Source: Callaeas wilsoni (taxonomy: Eukaryota > Chordata > Aves > Passeriformes > Callaeidae). From it: DNA of 64,000 nucleotides. The stretch's first letter is position 1; each line of letters starts with the position of its first letter. Below are positions 14,701 to 28,787 of this stretch, piece by piece. A program made the position numbers and the translations under genes. The notes beneath the pieces were generated by a model. The model had not been told where the DNA came from and did not search any database. It saw only the letters and a program-made list of their open reading frames with translations. Location of the stretch: NCBI GenBank assembly GCA_013398955.1, contig VWPU01005272.1, positions 124,001-188,000 on the forward strand, in the 5' to 3' direction.

Positions 14701-17360
14701 GTTATTTCAAGTGTTTTTCTGCAGGGAATAGTGATGTACTATGTGTTAGCATTTACAGAATAAGCAGCCTTTCAAGGCAGTTACACTAAAATTTCAGCAG
14801 CTTGACCACAAAACGTTCCAAGGAATGAATCCTAAGATGATTTTCAGCCAGGCAGACCATACATAACCCGGGTATAACCCATGTACTGTGCTGACTGATG
14901 GCTTGGTAAGACTGACCTGAATTGACTGTGGGGTCTAGACCAATTAACAGACTTGACCAGAATAAAATCCATTGGCCCTTTCTTTTATTTTTTAAGTGAC
15001 ACCTTCTGGCTTCATCAGAGTTGTAGTTCTGAGGTGGAACTTCATTAAAATGCCTCTTTTCCTGTCGTGTCTGCATGCTTCTGTTCCAGCTGTGTGTCCA
15101 AAGATGCTATGTGGGCTCTGAAGTTCATTAAGTTCATTAACTACTTCCGTATTTGTCTGTGTGTACATGTATGCTGTCTGCCCTAAAAGTAAATAGTCCT
15201 AGAGTATTTGTTACTGGGAACTCCTTGCCTCAATTTGTTGTGGGCCTCCTTTCAGCATTATTAAACTGTGACTTTTTAGTCTCTGGCTGTGGGTTGTTGC
15301 GTGCTGGGTTCGTCTCTATGGAGGAAACTGAGCATCTTTTGTGTGTTAGTTGCATTTTTATGTGAGCGATGTATTCTATGTTAAATTCACACATCCTCCA
15401 TGTCTTCCTCATACTCACCTGTTCTTTTAAATTGGGTGGGAAAGAAAGAGTCTCTATGGGATTCTAAGGATTTCCACACCTCCTGGGAGTTACTTTTGCC
15501 CCCTCTTTAGAATGGGTAAATAGTACTTGTCAGGCATCGGGGTCACTGTCATCAGGCTACACTGCTGTGAGCTGAGGCATTCTGGTTTCTCCCAGAAGGG
15601 AAACCAGACATCTTTTGAGAGGCACTTAGCCCAAGAAGAGGATTTCCTAGAATTTTAATCATACCCCTTATGTTTTCACCCAAAATACTGTGCTTTGGAG
15701 CTGTGCTAATTGACCCGATGTTCTGGTTTTAGATTCATGGTAGTAACCCTCAGAGCTAATTTACACAACGTGCTTTGAACTGAACTTGGTAATGCAAATA
15801 TAATGTCCTATTAGCAAACTATGAATGGTTCCTACTGGGATTTGTACAATGATTCTGAGTTCATTATTACTGTCATTCAATACTATGGATGAGTAGAGGA
15901 AAAATAATTAAACCAAGTAGTACTTTAAATCCCAGAAGGAAAGTAAAATCAACAAAGTTGAAAACCCAGAAGTCTTAACTTGTGTTTAATATATACACTC
16001 TGTGGAAAGGGAGGGGGAAGCAAGGGTGTGTGTTAAATACTCAGTGTAACTGCCCAACCTAATTGGATGGAGAAATTGATACCCAGTGAATCATGTATTT
16101 CCCCCAAATGATTCCGTATTTCTCCAAATTTTAGACTGATAATGTTACATGGAAAATGGTTTAAGAAGTATTTTCCTCTAATCCTCTTTTAAATAGAAGT
16201 CATCTTCCAAAAGTGTTGCTTGGGGATTTAGCTGTGTGACTCCTACTGATATCCCTGGAAGTTTCACGGCTAAAATGCACAAACAGCGCTTTGAAAAAGC
16301 CTCTTACAGTCCAACACTGTGGAAGCATTTGCCATGTGAGCATTTCTTATTTTTACAACTTGACCTGATGTTAGCAGCAAAATCTATGGGGGGACTTTAA
16401 AGTTGGGAAAACTGTTGAATGTTCCTCAACTTTGCATAAACATGAAGGCTGGTACAAGTCCACTCCTATTAGATGATGGGCAATTTGTCCCAATATTTAA
16501 AATTCAATTGCTAGGGAAGATGACAGAAAAACCACTCTAATTGTTCAGCTGCCATATTAGTCAGTCAGCCAGGCAAAGAGGCAGCAGCTCAATTGAAAAA
16601 TTATTCTCCAGTGTGGTGAACTGTAACATTTGGCTCTACTCACACTTGAACAGAGTGCCCTAGAAGGTCGGCTGTAATCTGCTCATCTGCTGCAGACCAG
16701 TTCAGACCAACGGAGTTTCCCTTGGGCTCAGTCCTTCAGCAGCACCTTTCAGCCTGCTCTTCATCTTGACTTTCTTTTCCTATTTGACTCCTTCCACTTC
16801 TCTTTTCAGCACTACTCCAGTGTGTTTCCGGGCAGACAGTCTCTCTTAAGCTGTTAACTGCCCAATAATTAGACTGGATACCTGAGCAGGAAACCTGAGT
16901 CATCTTCTCTATTTTCAGGCTGTGAGACCCATAGAAAATTTCATTCCTTAGATGTTACAGCCCAGATTTGTTGTGGTCCAGCTGGTGAACACTTCCATCT
17001 GTCTGTCCACCTTTTCCATGAAGGAGTGATGAGAAATGGATGGATGTTGTCTGTAGAGCTGATTAGTTTGTCCTGAGAGTGTCCAGAAGAAGTTTCTGAT
17101 GCACCTTAGTGAGAAGGTTGAGAGGAGGCATAGTTCTAATCCTAATGTTGTACATTTTGAAATAGCCTCATAATGCTGTTCTTGCTGCAGGTGTTGGGAT
17201 GTTCTGAAGATTTGGACCTCGATTTTTGCCAGATTTGGTTTTCTGCCCCATTTCTTCAAAACTTGAGAAACTAAAACTTTCCTTTTCAAGCTGACACTTG
17301 AAAAATAATTTAGGTCATGAAGATTACACCAACTAAGCATGTGAAATGATACCTAAAGAA

Positions 17361-17932
17361 CATTTGGTATTAGAAAATGTTCAATTAAGCTATTGTAGAA
17401 GAGTCTAATCAGTCATTGGGAAGTTGTTTCAACATCATCAGAATGACCAGTAAAGTGTCCACAAACTACTGTCTCAGGAATCCTTACTAGCTTTTACTTA
17501 AATTTCTTTTTTTTCTAGTAGTGGCTTAAACACTGCAAGTTTAGTACAAAGAGCAAAACCAGAAGCAAAATTCCCTGAGGTATTGAATGATTTACAGTTT
17601 AAGTGAAAGAGCAAAGCTGACAAAATCTGAAAAAGAGGAATTTGAAAGGCAGAATGGAAACTGAAAAGAAGAACGGAGGAGAAAATGATAGAAACAGCAT
17701 AGACTTAGGAGTCAGGGAGGGAGACAGCTTGGGTCATATGGCAAATAAAATGTATGAAAAAGAAAATCATAGTCAAAAGTCATGAAAGAGTGTCAGTTTC
17801 AACAGAAATTTCTATTTTCAGGGAATTTTTTTAAAGGCCGCTGCATTAAAGCATTTTGCTACTTTGAATAATGAGTTCACTCATGCTACTTGCAATATAG
17901 CACTGCAGAGACTCGATATGAAGGGCAAGGTC
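17361..17932 (+). repeat. inverted repeat, left arm (572 bp)
   Basis: This stretch is the reverse complement of 27282-27850. By reading both arms I find four single-base differences and one 3-base indel (AAT, present here only), that is about 99 percent identity. All of the differences lie in the last 125 bases of this arm; the first 450 or so look identical. The arms are separated by about 9.35 kb of unrelated sequence. Homology becomes loose just left of 17361 and stops at 17932. No terminal inverted repeats, poly-A tail or target-site duplication are visible and the sequence matches no element that I know, so a local inverted duplication is as likely as a transposon. Confidence 0.92.
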
Positions 17933-20900
17933 TTTAATTTCTTTCCTTTATGGACATTATATAAACAGAGGTCTTAGGGTTTAATTCAAACAAAAGATTT
18001 TCTATTGATGCTGAAACTATCTGCTTCAATCTAGAAAGAAGTTTCGAACTAGTAATAAGGCTGCTTTTTTCATTATCTTTCTAATCTTAATATGAATTGT
18101 GTCTTTAAAAAAAAACCCACCAAAACAAAAGGTTACAGGGAGCTCAAATAGTTTATAGTTTATCCAGGTAAGAGGAAGATGCAGATTTATGCCCGGCTCT
18201 GGTGAAAGAAGAGGAAAAAAAATATGAAATAGAGAGTAGCATCAGTGAAGATTACATGATAATTTGCAATGTACTGGAGTTTGTCTTCCATTGGAATGTC
18301 ATTGGAATTCCTTTTTTATTATGCAGTGTAATAATAACAACTCATTTATAAAGTGGTCTTTATCACCCTATATGTGAAATCTTACGCCGTTGTTGTGTCC
18401 ACCTTAGGGATATTAGAGCTGTTGCTTTCAAGGGCTCTACTGTAGTAGAGTTTTGCACTAGGAATTTAATAAGAAAGCTAACAAAGAATGTATAGTGTAA
18501 ACAATATTTTTAAGTCAGCCAATGAAATTAATGATCCTGTCTTGAAAGGAGTTAAAAAAACATCTGTCCACTCAAGAGTGTGCCCTTGTGTCTGTGACTC
18601 TGCCCTTTTGGGCGCTCAAGATTAGTAGAAGCACTTAGTGCACAAACGTTCTTGTAGGTACATCTGTTTTGGTCAGCTGCAGTAATTCCCCCACTTACAT
18701 TGTGTAAATCTCTGCCCCAGCTTTGTGTGTAAGGAGCAGAGAGGCATTTAAGGCATCACTGCATGTTCATGGTCAAAAGCATCATGTTTACATTGATATG
18801 TCAGGCATAGCTAAATATTACTTGTGGGTTTAATGAAACTCACATGCAGTTATATGCAGGTTGCATAATGCCAGGAGGAAGCAGCAAGGGCAAAGATTAT
18901 CAGGGATTAAGGAAAGTGATATGTTAAAGCTCCCTTGTCCCTGAAATGGCTGCAGAACAGGCTCTGCTCAGTCTCTCTGCTGGACTGCTGGACAGCTTCA
19001 CAAGTGTTCGTGTTTGGAAGCCCTATAATTACATTGCAGAAAGGATGACTGGTATAGCCAACAGTGGTCAAGTAGTTTACAAAGGGTTTCTGAAAACTTC
19101 AGTGTATGTGGGACACTGCTTCTCTGTATTGTGGTCTCATTGTCAGCTGTTTTTCAAAAAAGAAATTACTGCTTCTCTGAAGTTTCAAGACCTGTTCTAG
19201 ATCCTTGGAGAGAACAGCAGTACAAAAATGTAAGCTAGTGCTATTTGCAGGTATCGTTTGTAAGCCTTGGTACAGGAAGTCCCTGCTTTATTTGATGTCA
19301 TTAAAAGGTTGTTAAAAAATAGCTTGCAATGCTGAATATTCTTTCTCATCACTATTGCAATTTGTATTACTTTTAACCTTCTGTATATACCTTTGAGCTC
19401 CACTTTGCTTTCTTTAAAATTATCTGAAGGACTGATGTCTTAGTAACAATTTTGTTCTACTATGAAGGTAAGTGTTTGTGATTTTCCTTTGTCCGTGGTA
19501 GCATTGGCTTTTTTAACACTTTTTTCCTTTTTTTTTTTTGGTTGCTTTTCAAAGCTCTTATTCTTGTATGCTGCTCTCCCTTTAATCTCTTTTAGTAACT
19601 GAATTCTACAGCAGCATTTGGGGCTATATTCCATTTTTCTTCTTTTTTTTTTTTTTTTCCTGTGCTGCAATGATGTGGTTTTGTTCTGTAAAGAAGTTTT
19701 GAACACAAACATCTTCATTTGATAATTGTATTTGTTGAAGTAAAAATATATTTTATCCTCTGACTTAGGGCTGTCTCTCTGTAGCTGCCTGGGTTCTTGC
19801 TAATTTGTGTGGCCTAACGAGCAACCATGTTGAGATAGGGAAAAAATAATCAGCAATATTAAGACTAGCATGAAATTTTGCAGAGTCTTTTTAGAAAAAA
19901 AATTTCTGGAGGGACTAGAGTGATTCAGAAAAATCTTTGGTCATCTTTCCCTCGTGACCTTAAATTAAAAAGCCAAAGTGGGTTAGTAATTTAATATAAT
20001 TTTTTAGTTGCAATTTAGGTACTAAAGCATTAGGTGTAAGACTGCATACTTGGACGTTCAGCAGAACAGCCACCTGAAACTAGCTACTGTGTCTTTTAGA
20101 AGCCTTGGTATTGTTGAACGAATGTGACGTGTCCAGTGGTCTCTGGATCATCCATATTAGCTGTAAAGTGTCCTCTTAAGCCCGAAATGGAATTGTGATT
20201 TCACTTGTTTTATAGTTTGTCTCATCAAACAAAAATGTTTGACCTGTTCCTGCTTTTCATAACATAGGCTTTAGGTGTTGTCACTAATTGTCATGGAGCT
20301 TAGCCCATCCATAAAGCCTTAATTGTTCTCTGTTGTTTGTGTTGGATAGCTCTATAAAGGGCTCATTCTGGGTCTTTTTATCTTATCTAACAATGTTAAA
20401 ATAAATCTTACTTCCAGGAAAAACTTGTGGCAATCCAAGTAACAAGTTTGAACTCTTCTGGTGCCTTTGCACATGTTGAGTCTGGTTGCCTTGTTCGGGT
20501 GTGTAATGATTTCCAGATGATGTCTCGTGACTGCTGACAATCTACAGAGGGCAAGCTGGACACATGGCTGTCGTTGACATTCAGGCTTTGCTTTGTAACG
20601 AAAGAGGAAAAAAGGAAATTTTTTTTTTTTTGAAGCAGGGAGGCTGAACAGATGGTCAGCAGAGGATTGAAGTAATAGGTGGCAAACAGGCAGAGAGGAG
20701 AGCAAGATAGGAGAAAATGCTCTCTGATACCTCTGCCTTCCCCTTCGTTTCTCCCCAGTTGCGCTGTTAAGAACGCAAGAGAAATCGGAATAGAAAGTGA
20801 AAGGAAACTTTTCTCATGGGTTTTGGAAAAGAGGTAATACTGTCAATACTAAAGTAGGTTAATAAGTTATTGTGTAACAAAGTGTAAACAATGATTCTGG

Positions 20901-23900
20901 TGGCTGCAGAGAAGCAAGAAAAACAGAATGGTCCTATCCATGTGATGGAATGGGAGAGGAAAACTCAACCTTTGCTTTCCCATAGGAGAATGCAAGAGCC
21001 TCCATCCCCCAGGGATGTTATCAGCGAAGATCTCCTGCATTCTTCCAGAAGCAGTACTATACAGTCACTCCGGAGCTAGAAATTGTGCATGGATCCACAT
21101 CCTATCCAATTTTAAATAAAGTTAAACCTGTCCGCAATGAAGGAAACCTTTCTGGGGCAAGTTGGCTTATTTATGTCAGCAGTGTAAAGCAGAGAGAGAG
21201 TTTGGTTTGAGCTCAGATTTCCCTGAAGTGAGAATGTTGTCATCCAGTACCAAACACATGAAGTCGGAATGGCTTTCTCCCTGGTTTTCTGCAGCCCATT
21301 TAAAATTCCATTTAGCGCACTCCAATAATTTGTAGCTTTTGAATCATTTGTGGAAAAGTAACCAAATCTGTGATAGGGGATCTGCACCTAGCCTGTGGTT
21401 ACTGCAGAGGTGGTACATGCAGGGGAGAAGTTGGAAGGCCAGGAGGCTGCTTCCAGACCTGTGGCTGCACAGCTGGGTGGTCTGGTGCTGTTCGCTTTGT
21501 GACCCTCCCTACACTTTATATAGTCTCTTAAAGTATCAAGGCAGATCCTTTTTCATGTTATTATGTGCTCTGGTGACTGCTGGGCATACTGCCCCTTAAG
21601 TTTAGAACCAGTATGCTCGCTTTGATACTGTGTAATGAAACATAATAATTGCATAAAATTTCAGCTGATTTTTATTTTTTAAGGTAAATTATTTACTGAA
21701 AGTAATTTGTCTCCTTCTGCCTGCTGTCTCCCACATGTAGCATGGAAGGAATCTCTGTGTCAGGTTTGACAGATTTTGCAGAAATTTGAAAGAAACTCAG
21801 AAACTGTGTGAAAGTATGGTAATTCTCTTGAATTTAGGCAATTTAATCATCACAGAACTTGAAGGGTCACCTCTCTCTTTGGATGAAAAGTACTGCATAC
21901 AACAAAGAAGGTTCAGGAGGCAGATTCTGGGAATGTCTGTTTCTCAAATGTGCCTTTTTATACAGGGTGGTTTTCCACTGCTCCCTGTCACCTCTGCAAA
22001 GCTTTTATGCCTTGCTCAGAGACAGAATTGTCAGTTGTTATAGGCAGAGCTGCTGGCATCTCCTGTCATTTCTCTTCGTAAGATCTATTTTCTGGTTTTT
22101 ATTCCTTTGTCAAACTTCTGTTCATTCTCAGATTTTCCATAACTTATATCTGCCCTGACATCTAACTTGAGAGCAGAATGTGGCTTCTCTGTTAAAATCA
22201 GAGACGCTATCTATGTTTAGCTGTATTTTTTTACATCAAAGGCAAGGTGCCACTTGTCTTATTGCATGCTCAAAATCGTTGTTGCACCAAGGTCTACAAA
22301 TTAAGCCATCTGTAAATATGTTGAGAACTTTGACACAAGCAGAAGGAGCATTTTCTTTGCTTACTTCTGCTATATGTAAAATACTGCCATCTTTCCAAAT
22401 GAGCTGGGAAAACGTGGCCAAACTTGGTCTTTATGTGATCTCCTAAAGAGAGGAAGCTGGTTCTCCTGGGCTTGCAGTGCCCACCCATTCCCAGCATGTC
22501 TGGAGGTTAGACTATACTTCCTCCTGTTCAGGATGTACCAAGGTGTTTAGGAGAAATTGAACAGTAGGAATTCTGTATCCACAGCTCCAAAGGGAACTTC
22601 CTGAGGAAGGCGAGTTGTTCACGCTGTACTTTGAATCTTTTCCTGTTTCAGTGCAGTATTAGGGGCAAAATGCTATGCTGTCCTGTGTTCTGCCAATTTT
22701 GTATTTCTCTATTACTCTTCATAGACTTTTATTACTTCCCATATTTTACCAGAGTTAGAGGGTGTAAAGTGGAAATATACTATAAGATTTTAAATGTAAG
22801 AGTGAGCAAAGTATTCTAAGACAGTGATGCGCCAGATGGAACCATTAGTTGTTTGCTTCTATATGTGAGAAGAGTTGGCCTACGGTATCAGAGCAGTTGA
22901 CTGTCTAGTGCTGGAGAGGCAAGCGATGCTGATGGAAATCTTCACATGGACAAGATACGACATACTCCATCCCTCTGAGAGCTCTCAAAGGAGTGGAGTG
23001 TCATTTGAGAATGGATCCCTGAAAGCCCCCTCTTCTCTTGTGGGATGGGATTACGATAAGATCAACATTACTGAATCACCCAGCTGTTGTTGCAGACTCT
23101 TTTCCATCCAGAGGGACTGAGGCTGTCTGGCAGCCCTGCACAGGACTGCCCTGCTGTATTCACGGATCTCAGTCCCAGCAGAACTGCTGCTCCTGAACTG
23201 CCTGCCGACGGTGTGCCACCGCAAAGCACAGCTTTCCCTTTGTGTGGCAGGACAGTTTCCTATTCTCCAGGCCAGCTGCTTACAGAAGGAGGGAAAAACC
23301 TTGATTGAGTTATGGAATCATCTTCCATAGGCAGACAATATTTTCAACTCCACTAAGTAAGATTGGATTGTGTCTTTTAATGTCTAGCTTTAATTTCTGA
23401 GATTCAGTACAGATTTTTGTTTCCAGTTCACCTTTATGTAGTGTTTCTAATTGTGGAATAGCCAGTCCATTTGGACTCCTAAGTTTTGGCCACCTCATCT
23501 CCGGTGGCAGTAATTTCCTCAGTAATTTTGTGCTGTTTCACAATTTTATTTAGAGGATTAGAAGATTTCTTAGAACAAACCACAATTACTGGAAGAGACA
23601 GGTAGTAACTACATATCTTGGTATTTACTTCATTACTGAAGGATGACAGCGAACCGGCATAGAATTTCATTTGTCTTTTTAAAGTATTTACACTTTTTTA
23701 CTAAGGCACTTGTTTTTGTTCCTTTAATCCTGACCTTTTCTTTTCTTTCTGCTTGAATTCGTTGGGAACAATGCATTGGAGAGTGGACATTGTTCTTCAC
23801 ACAGAGCTTGTTCTTTGGGGTTTTCCCCTGTCTGTCTGCAGGATGCAAAATTCCTTACCATTCTGTAATCTGAAATCTTATTACAGGGGCTTGATAAATC

Positions 23901-24483
23901 ATCTTGACATGTAGTTGGGCAGCTGAGATGTCATCTCTGAAGTTTGACTGTCTTTTCAAGTGAACCTTTAAATATATCAAAGCTGTTCTTCAGTTTTTCA
24001 GACCCCAATTTCTCTACATTAATGTAGTACCTCTTTCATGACAGAAAAGATCAGAATAATTTTCATAGAATCATTTTCTACTTTCATTTTCTCTTAGTAT
24101 TAGTAACAATTTCTACATTTAGAAAAAGAATAGTGACAGGACAAGCAACATGTCAGCCTTGTTCACACCTAATTCTGTCCTCAGATTAGATCAATCGATG
24201 TCTATGCAGTTATTTTTATTTTTATTCCTAGATCCTTAAGTCAGGCAAAAATTTCATTGAAGCCAGTGGGAGTTTTGCACTACCTAATAAAATATTTGAG
24301 GAGGAGTGTAATGCTTGTGGATCAGAAAGGCTAGTTTTGTTGGCTTCAGACTTGTCATGCAGGCAGGTAACGTCTGGCAGTTCTTTTTATGCTGAGTGTT
24401 GATCTAGGAGCTATTGCAACTCTTCCAACCTTTAATTTTGTGCAAAAATATGTGTCATTATTCATCCACACTGTCTATCCATT

Positions 24484-24522
24484 GAAAAAAAAAAAGAAAG
24501 AAAAACTAAAAAAAAAAAGAAA
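24484..24522. repeat. A-rich low-complexity tract
   Basis: Two runs of about eleven A separated by AAG and ACT interruptions. Confidence 0.85.
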
Positions 24523-27281
24523 TGATACCTTCTAGGATGGAAGGCAAAAATTATACTTTGGACTTTGTATCTCTGGGACTCAGTGGATGACTTCTCTGGT
24601 AGAGAACTACTGACCTGTGAAAACTACTGTGATTTTGACTACCATTTTTAACCCCTTCATTCAATTTTAAAGGTTTATTCTTCTGAGTTGCCAAGCATCT
24701 GCATCTGTTGCATCCATATGAACACTGGGTTCAAGGTGTCTCCAGTCAGATACTCAGGTTTTATAAAGTTTTAGAAAATATTTATCATAGAATCCAAAGC
24801 ATATATCATAGTCCACAGGTCCTTTTAAGTTCAATTTTGAGGACCAAAGAATAAGTGACTGAAGAATAAAAGTGATGATACACTTTCATGTGCAGGCTTG
24901 AATAATCTTTGTAAGTAATAGAAGTAGCATTACCGCACTGGGGCTGCTTTCAGATGAGAAATAACACGTGATGTTATTTTAAAAGAACACTATATAGGTT
25001 AATTATTGAATGATATTTATGCAGCTTCTAAAATGGCAGATTTACATTCTGTAGCAATTAAAAGGCCACCACAGGACTGCTGCTCCTCAGTTCTGTCTGA
25101 CCAGGATTGATTCCAAGACTGGACTTTGTTGCTATAAGGAAGAAGAAAAATTTAAGATAAAATAAGGGGAAAAAATGCTGACTCACTTTTCTTCAATTAT
25201 GACTGCAGAAGAGAAGTTTATTTTCAGTCTTAGCAAATAACCTGGTGTTCTGATCTTCTGTGAGTATTTATACATCTTTATTTTAATAGAGAATTTATAC
25301 TTCTTTATTTCAATAACTCCCCTCAAGGCCAATATAAGCTAAACATGTAAATCCCCAGAGAACTGATGGAAAAAGGCAACCCCATTCACTTAAATGTAAA
25401 AATAAACCATTTGGCATGCAGAGAAGAATCTCATAAATTATTATTTCTTTCCTTTCTCTGTCATCTAGTACTTTCTTGGCCAGATTGAAGGCACACACTG
25501 TTTCCTGTTTGCATTTTTTTGCTTTGAAGTGATGGTGAATAGATTCATTAAATTAGAACAAAAAATCTGCTAATCTGTTGCTTGTCTTCTATTTCAATGG
25601 ATGATCTAAAAGGCTAAAAGTATTTCTGTATTTGTTGCAGTGCTGTCTACAGTTTGTTGCAAGGGAAGTAACCTTAATCAGATTTTTAAGATGTGTTTTC
25701 CTTCCAGCAAAATCTCCAGGTCACAGCTTTTCCAATTACACAGAGAAGAAGGCAAGGAGACAAAGCTAGTCTGGGGAGCTTTCTTTTTCAGCAGCAAAGT
25801 TTGCATTTCTTTTAATGTAGTTAAAACGTTTGACAGGAGAGAGTCGGGTTTAGTGATGTGAGGTGATTTCCAAATGAGTGTTAGCTTTTTGCTGACCTAC
25901 TTTCGACTAGTGGTGTATTCTTGTCCATTACTTTTTGTCATTGAATAATGCTGATATATTAAGCTGTGTGCTTCAAGGGCATTGTAAAATTGCGTGTAGG
26001 GGCAGGACTGAACTGTGAAAGTGCGAATTACTCTATCAGATCAAACCCAATTAAAAAGTGACAAGCACAGCAGGAGAAATTGAAAGCAAGGTTTATCTTT
26101 CATGTAACATAAGAAGTCACTATATCGGGTAGAAACAAAGTGAGTGTGAAACAGATTCTCCACCTCTTCTCATCCCTCTCCAAAAATTAATAATATCTGC
26201 TGACTTTATTATCCAAAAGAATAAGCCCCTGAGTTGTAACAGCTCATGTTGAAGGACACTGTGGCAATGGCAGGAGAAGGGGAAGTACAGTACCCGTACA
26301 CCTTGAAGCTATTTGCTATCAAAGCATGCACTGGGCCTCAGGTCAGCACGTTTGGGGCTTGATGGATAGGGAGTTTGGAAGAAGTGGTGGCCGTTTTTAT
26401 AAAGCTCTGTAGTGTGTCATTAAAGAAAGGCTTTCCGTCTTGCAGGCTCTCCGCAGTTCTGCAGGAAGTGTAGGAATAAAAGCAAGGTAAGGAAACTGTG
26501 AGCTTTTACTAAGCGCTGTAGTTGTTACAGAACTGCTACAAGCTAGGGGAAGTTATTTAGTCTCCAGTGCCGTTGCAGAAATCCTTATAAACCATTTTGC
26601 ATAACATCCAGCAGCACTCTTTTAATGAGTAGGTAGGGCCTGTGAATGTATAAACTAATGGAGTTGTCTATGTACAATATAATATTGCAGAATCCTGCTT
26701 CCAGACTACTGGGGCTGTGGTGGGTTTGGGTTTTTTGTTTGTTTCAGGTTTTTATGTGGGTTGATTTGTTTGTTTATTAATCCAATAAACTCATATAACA
26801 AGCAAAACAAAACAAAAAAAAACAACCAAAAAGTAAATCAGCCTTGCAAAATGTGTTCTATACTTGCCATTGCAGTGCAGACAGCTTCAGTGATGTGTGA
26901 CGGCTGTGTGACCTGGTGAACACCACTTTCTGCAAACAGTCGATGTTATACTAACCCTTATGCTTGCTACTAATGGTATTACCTCAGTGAACTCCTCTGT
27001 GTATAAACTTTAGCACAGCGGATTTGGCTAATGCTGAGTTTTCAGGTTAGGCTTTGATGGGTGACGTTGGACTTTGTGAAGGAAAAAAACCCGACAAACA
27101 CAGAAGGGGAAAGCACTTGATGTGTGTAAGCTGTGCTTGGAGGCATCGCATTGTAAGGAAGGTGGGGGAGATGAGTGGGTAAATTCACAGGGTACCTGAT
27201 CCATGTAACACGTTTTGCCTGTAAAAATAGTGATACTCTGTAGGATGCCTCTTCATGTAAAATATATATCTGATGTACAAC

Positions 27282-27850
27282 GACCTTGCCCTTCATATCA
27301 AGTCTCAGCAGTGCTATATTACAAGTAGCATGAGTGAACTCATTCAAAGTAGCAAAATGCTTTAATGCAGCGGCCTTTAAAAAAATTCCCTGAAAATAGC
27401 AATTTCTGTTGAAACTGACACTCTTTCATGACTTTTGACTATGATTTTCTTTTTCATACATTTTATTTGCCATATGACCCAAGCTGTCTCCCTCCCTGAC
27501 TCCTAAGTCTATGCTGTTTCTATCATTTTCTCCTCCGTTCTTCTTTTCAGTTTCCATTCTGCCTTTCAAATTCCTCTTTTTCAGATTTTGTCAGCTTTGC
27601 TCTTTCACTTAAACTGTAAATCATTCAATACCTCAGGGAATTTTGCTTCTGGTTTTGCTCTTTGTACTAAACTTGCAGTGTTTAAGCCACTACTAGAAAA
27701 AAAAGAAATTTAAGTAAAAGCTAGTAAGGATTCCTGAGACAGTAGTTTGTGGACACTTTACTGGTCATTCTGATGATGTTGAAACAACTTCCCAATGACT
27801 GATTAGACTCTTCTACAATAGCTTAATTGAACATTTTCTAATACCAAATG
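27282..27850 (-). repeat. inverted repeat, right arm (569 bp)
   Basis: Partner of 17361-17932 in opposite orientation. It lacks the 3-base AAT present in the other arm, which fully accounts for the length difference. It ends about 880 bases before DISC1 exon 10. The 9-mer GGTCTTTAA occurs just past its right end (27852-27860) and again across the right end of the other arm (17929-17937), in direct orientation; this could be a breakpoint microhomology or chance. Confidence 0.92.
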
Positions 27851-28116
27851 TGGTCTTTAAAGGAGACCAACTGATTTACAGTCCTACTAGACTTGGACTT
27901 ACCAAAGGGAGGGGAAAGAAAGTCATAATGTGAAAATGGATGTTACCTAAAAGCCTCCATTTTCTTGAGAGACGTTTGCTTTCTACCACTGATGGAGTAC
28001 CAGTGGTCATTCAAAAGAACAGCTTTGTTGTTGTGTGTTATGGAAAGTGGTCTTTTGGAGTGTCTTCTGGGTAAAGAACTTGGAGGGATTCAGAGAATAT
28101 CTAGGTCTGAACTTTT

Positions 28117-28136
28117 AAAACAAACAAACAAACACA
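28117..28136. repeat. AAAC microsatellite
   Basis: Four to five AAAC units grading into CACAC. Confidence 0.85.
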
Positions 28137-28726
28137 CAACTATCCTCCCCAGTCACCAAACCACAAAACCCCCTAACCTAAATTTCATAACAATCTCAAG
28201 TGTTGTTTCTTTTCATTCTATAGTGTTTTGGTTTTATCAGAAAAAGTTTGATACAAAATTGATAACAATTTAAAGGACTGTTGCGCATGGACTGATGCAT
28301 TTGTTAGGCTAGCTTACTCCTCCTAAAGATAAAGAGAAGAACCTAGCTGTGTGCGTAATATTTCTTTTTTTTGTGGGGATGATTTTTTTTTAGCAGATGT
28401 GATTGTCTTTGTTTGTTTTTTTATTTTGTTAAGAGGAAACTTCTACGAACTGTGCCTTTGTTAGTCTCACCATTTTTCTGGCCCAACCAAGAGGTTAATG
28501 CATTCATTATCGATCTATTATTATAATATAGATACAATAGACTTTCAAGAAAAAAGGGGCGAAGACACCCACGCTGTAATTTGAATGTGAAAAAGATTAA
28601 TGAAATTCTTATTCCTAACTGATATGTGTAAAATATGTGGGTAAGAGATGAGCTGGTTTAAAAAAAAGAAAACCCCCATAAAACTGTACAGTTATATCAT
28701 TACCTGACTTTGACCTTATTTTGCAG

Positions 28727-28787
28727 TGACCAGTGTAAAAGAAAATGCTGAGAAGTACATGGAGATTCTGGAGGATAAGCTACATAG
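28727..28787 (+). CDS. DISC1: DISC1 exon 10 (61 nt, internal coding exon)
   Basis: The segment lies between a good acceptor (CTTATTTTGCAG) and a good donor (CATAG|GTAAGG). It opens with TG, the last two bases of a split codon (phase 1), and then reads TSVKENAEKYMEILEDKLH before ending in AG (phase 2). Mammalian DISC1 has TSVKENTMKYMETLKNKLC at this place, so the segment TSVKEN..KYME.L..KL is conserved. The residues are charged and heptad-like, fitting the C-terminal coiled-coil region. The AG at the end joins the first C of exon 11 to give a serine codon, which restores the S-C pair seen at the same point in mammals. The residue split at the exon's start must be L, M or V (xTG), where I recall glutamate in human. 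Confidence is high because motif, splice sites and phase all agree. Confidence 0.93.

Larger units (their letters stand above)
1..28726 (+). other. DISC1: DISC1 intron 9, 3' part
   Basis: AT-rich non-coding DNA that ends at the acceptor of exon 10 (TTATTTTGCAG just before 28727). I looked for the segment that precedes exon 10 in mammalian DISC1 (coiled-coil sequence ending near HQETAYE) and did not find it, so exon 9 is probably upstream and this intron is at least 28.7 kb. It holds a poly-T run with an ambiguous base (3458-3495), a minus-strand CR1 (about 10130-11097), a CT-rich microsatellite (11759-11781) and both arms of an inverted repeat (17361-17932, 27282-27850). The rest shows scattered short homopolymers and nothing I can name. 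Confidence 0.8.

Noticed and set aside
24061..24076. CATAGAATCAT as a CR1 3' end
   Set aside because: Only about a dozen bases fit and the neighbouring sequence shows no CR1 likeness.
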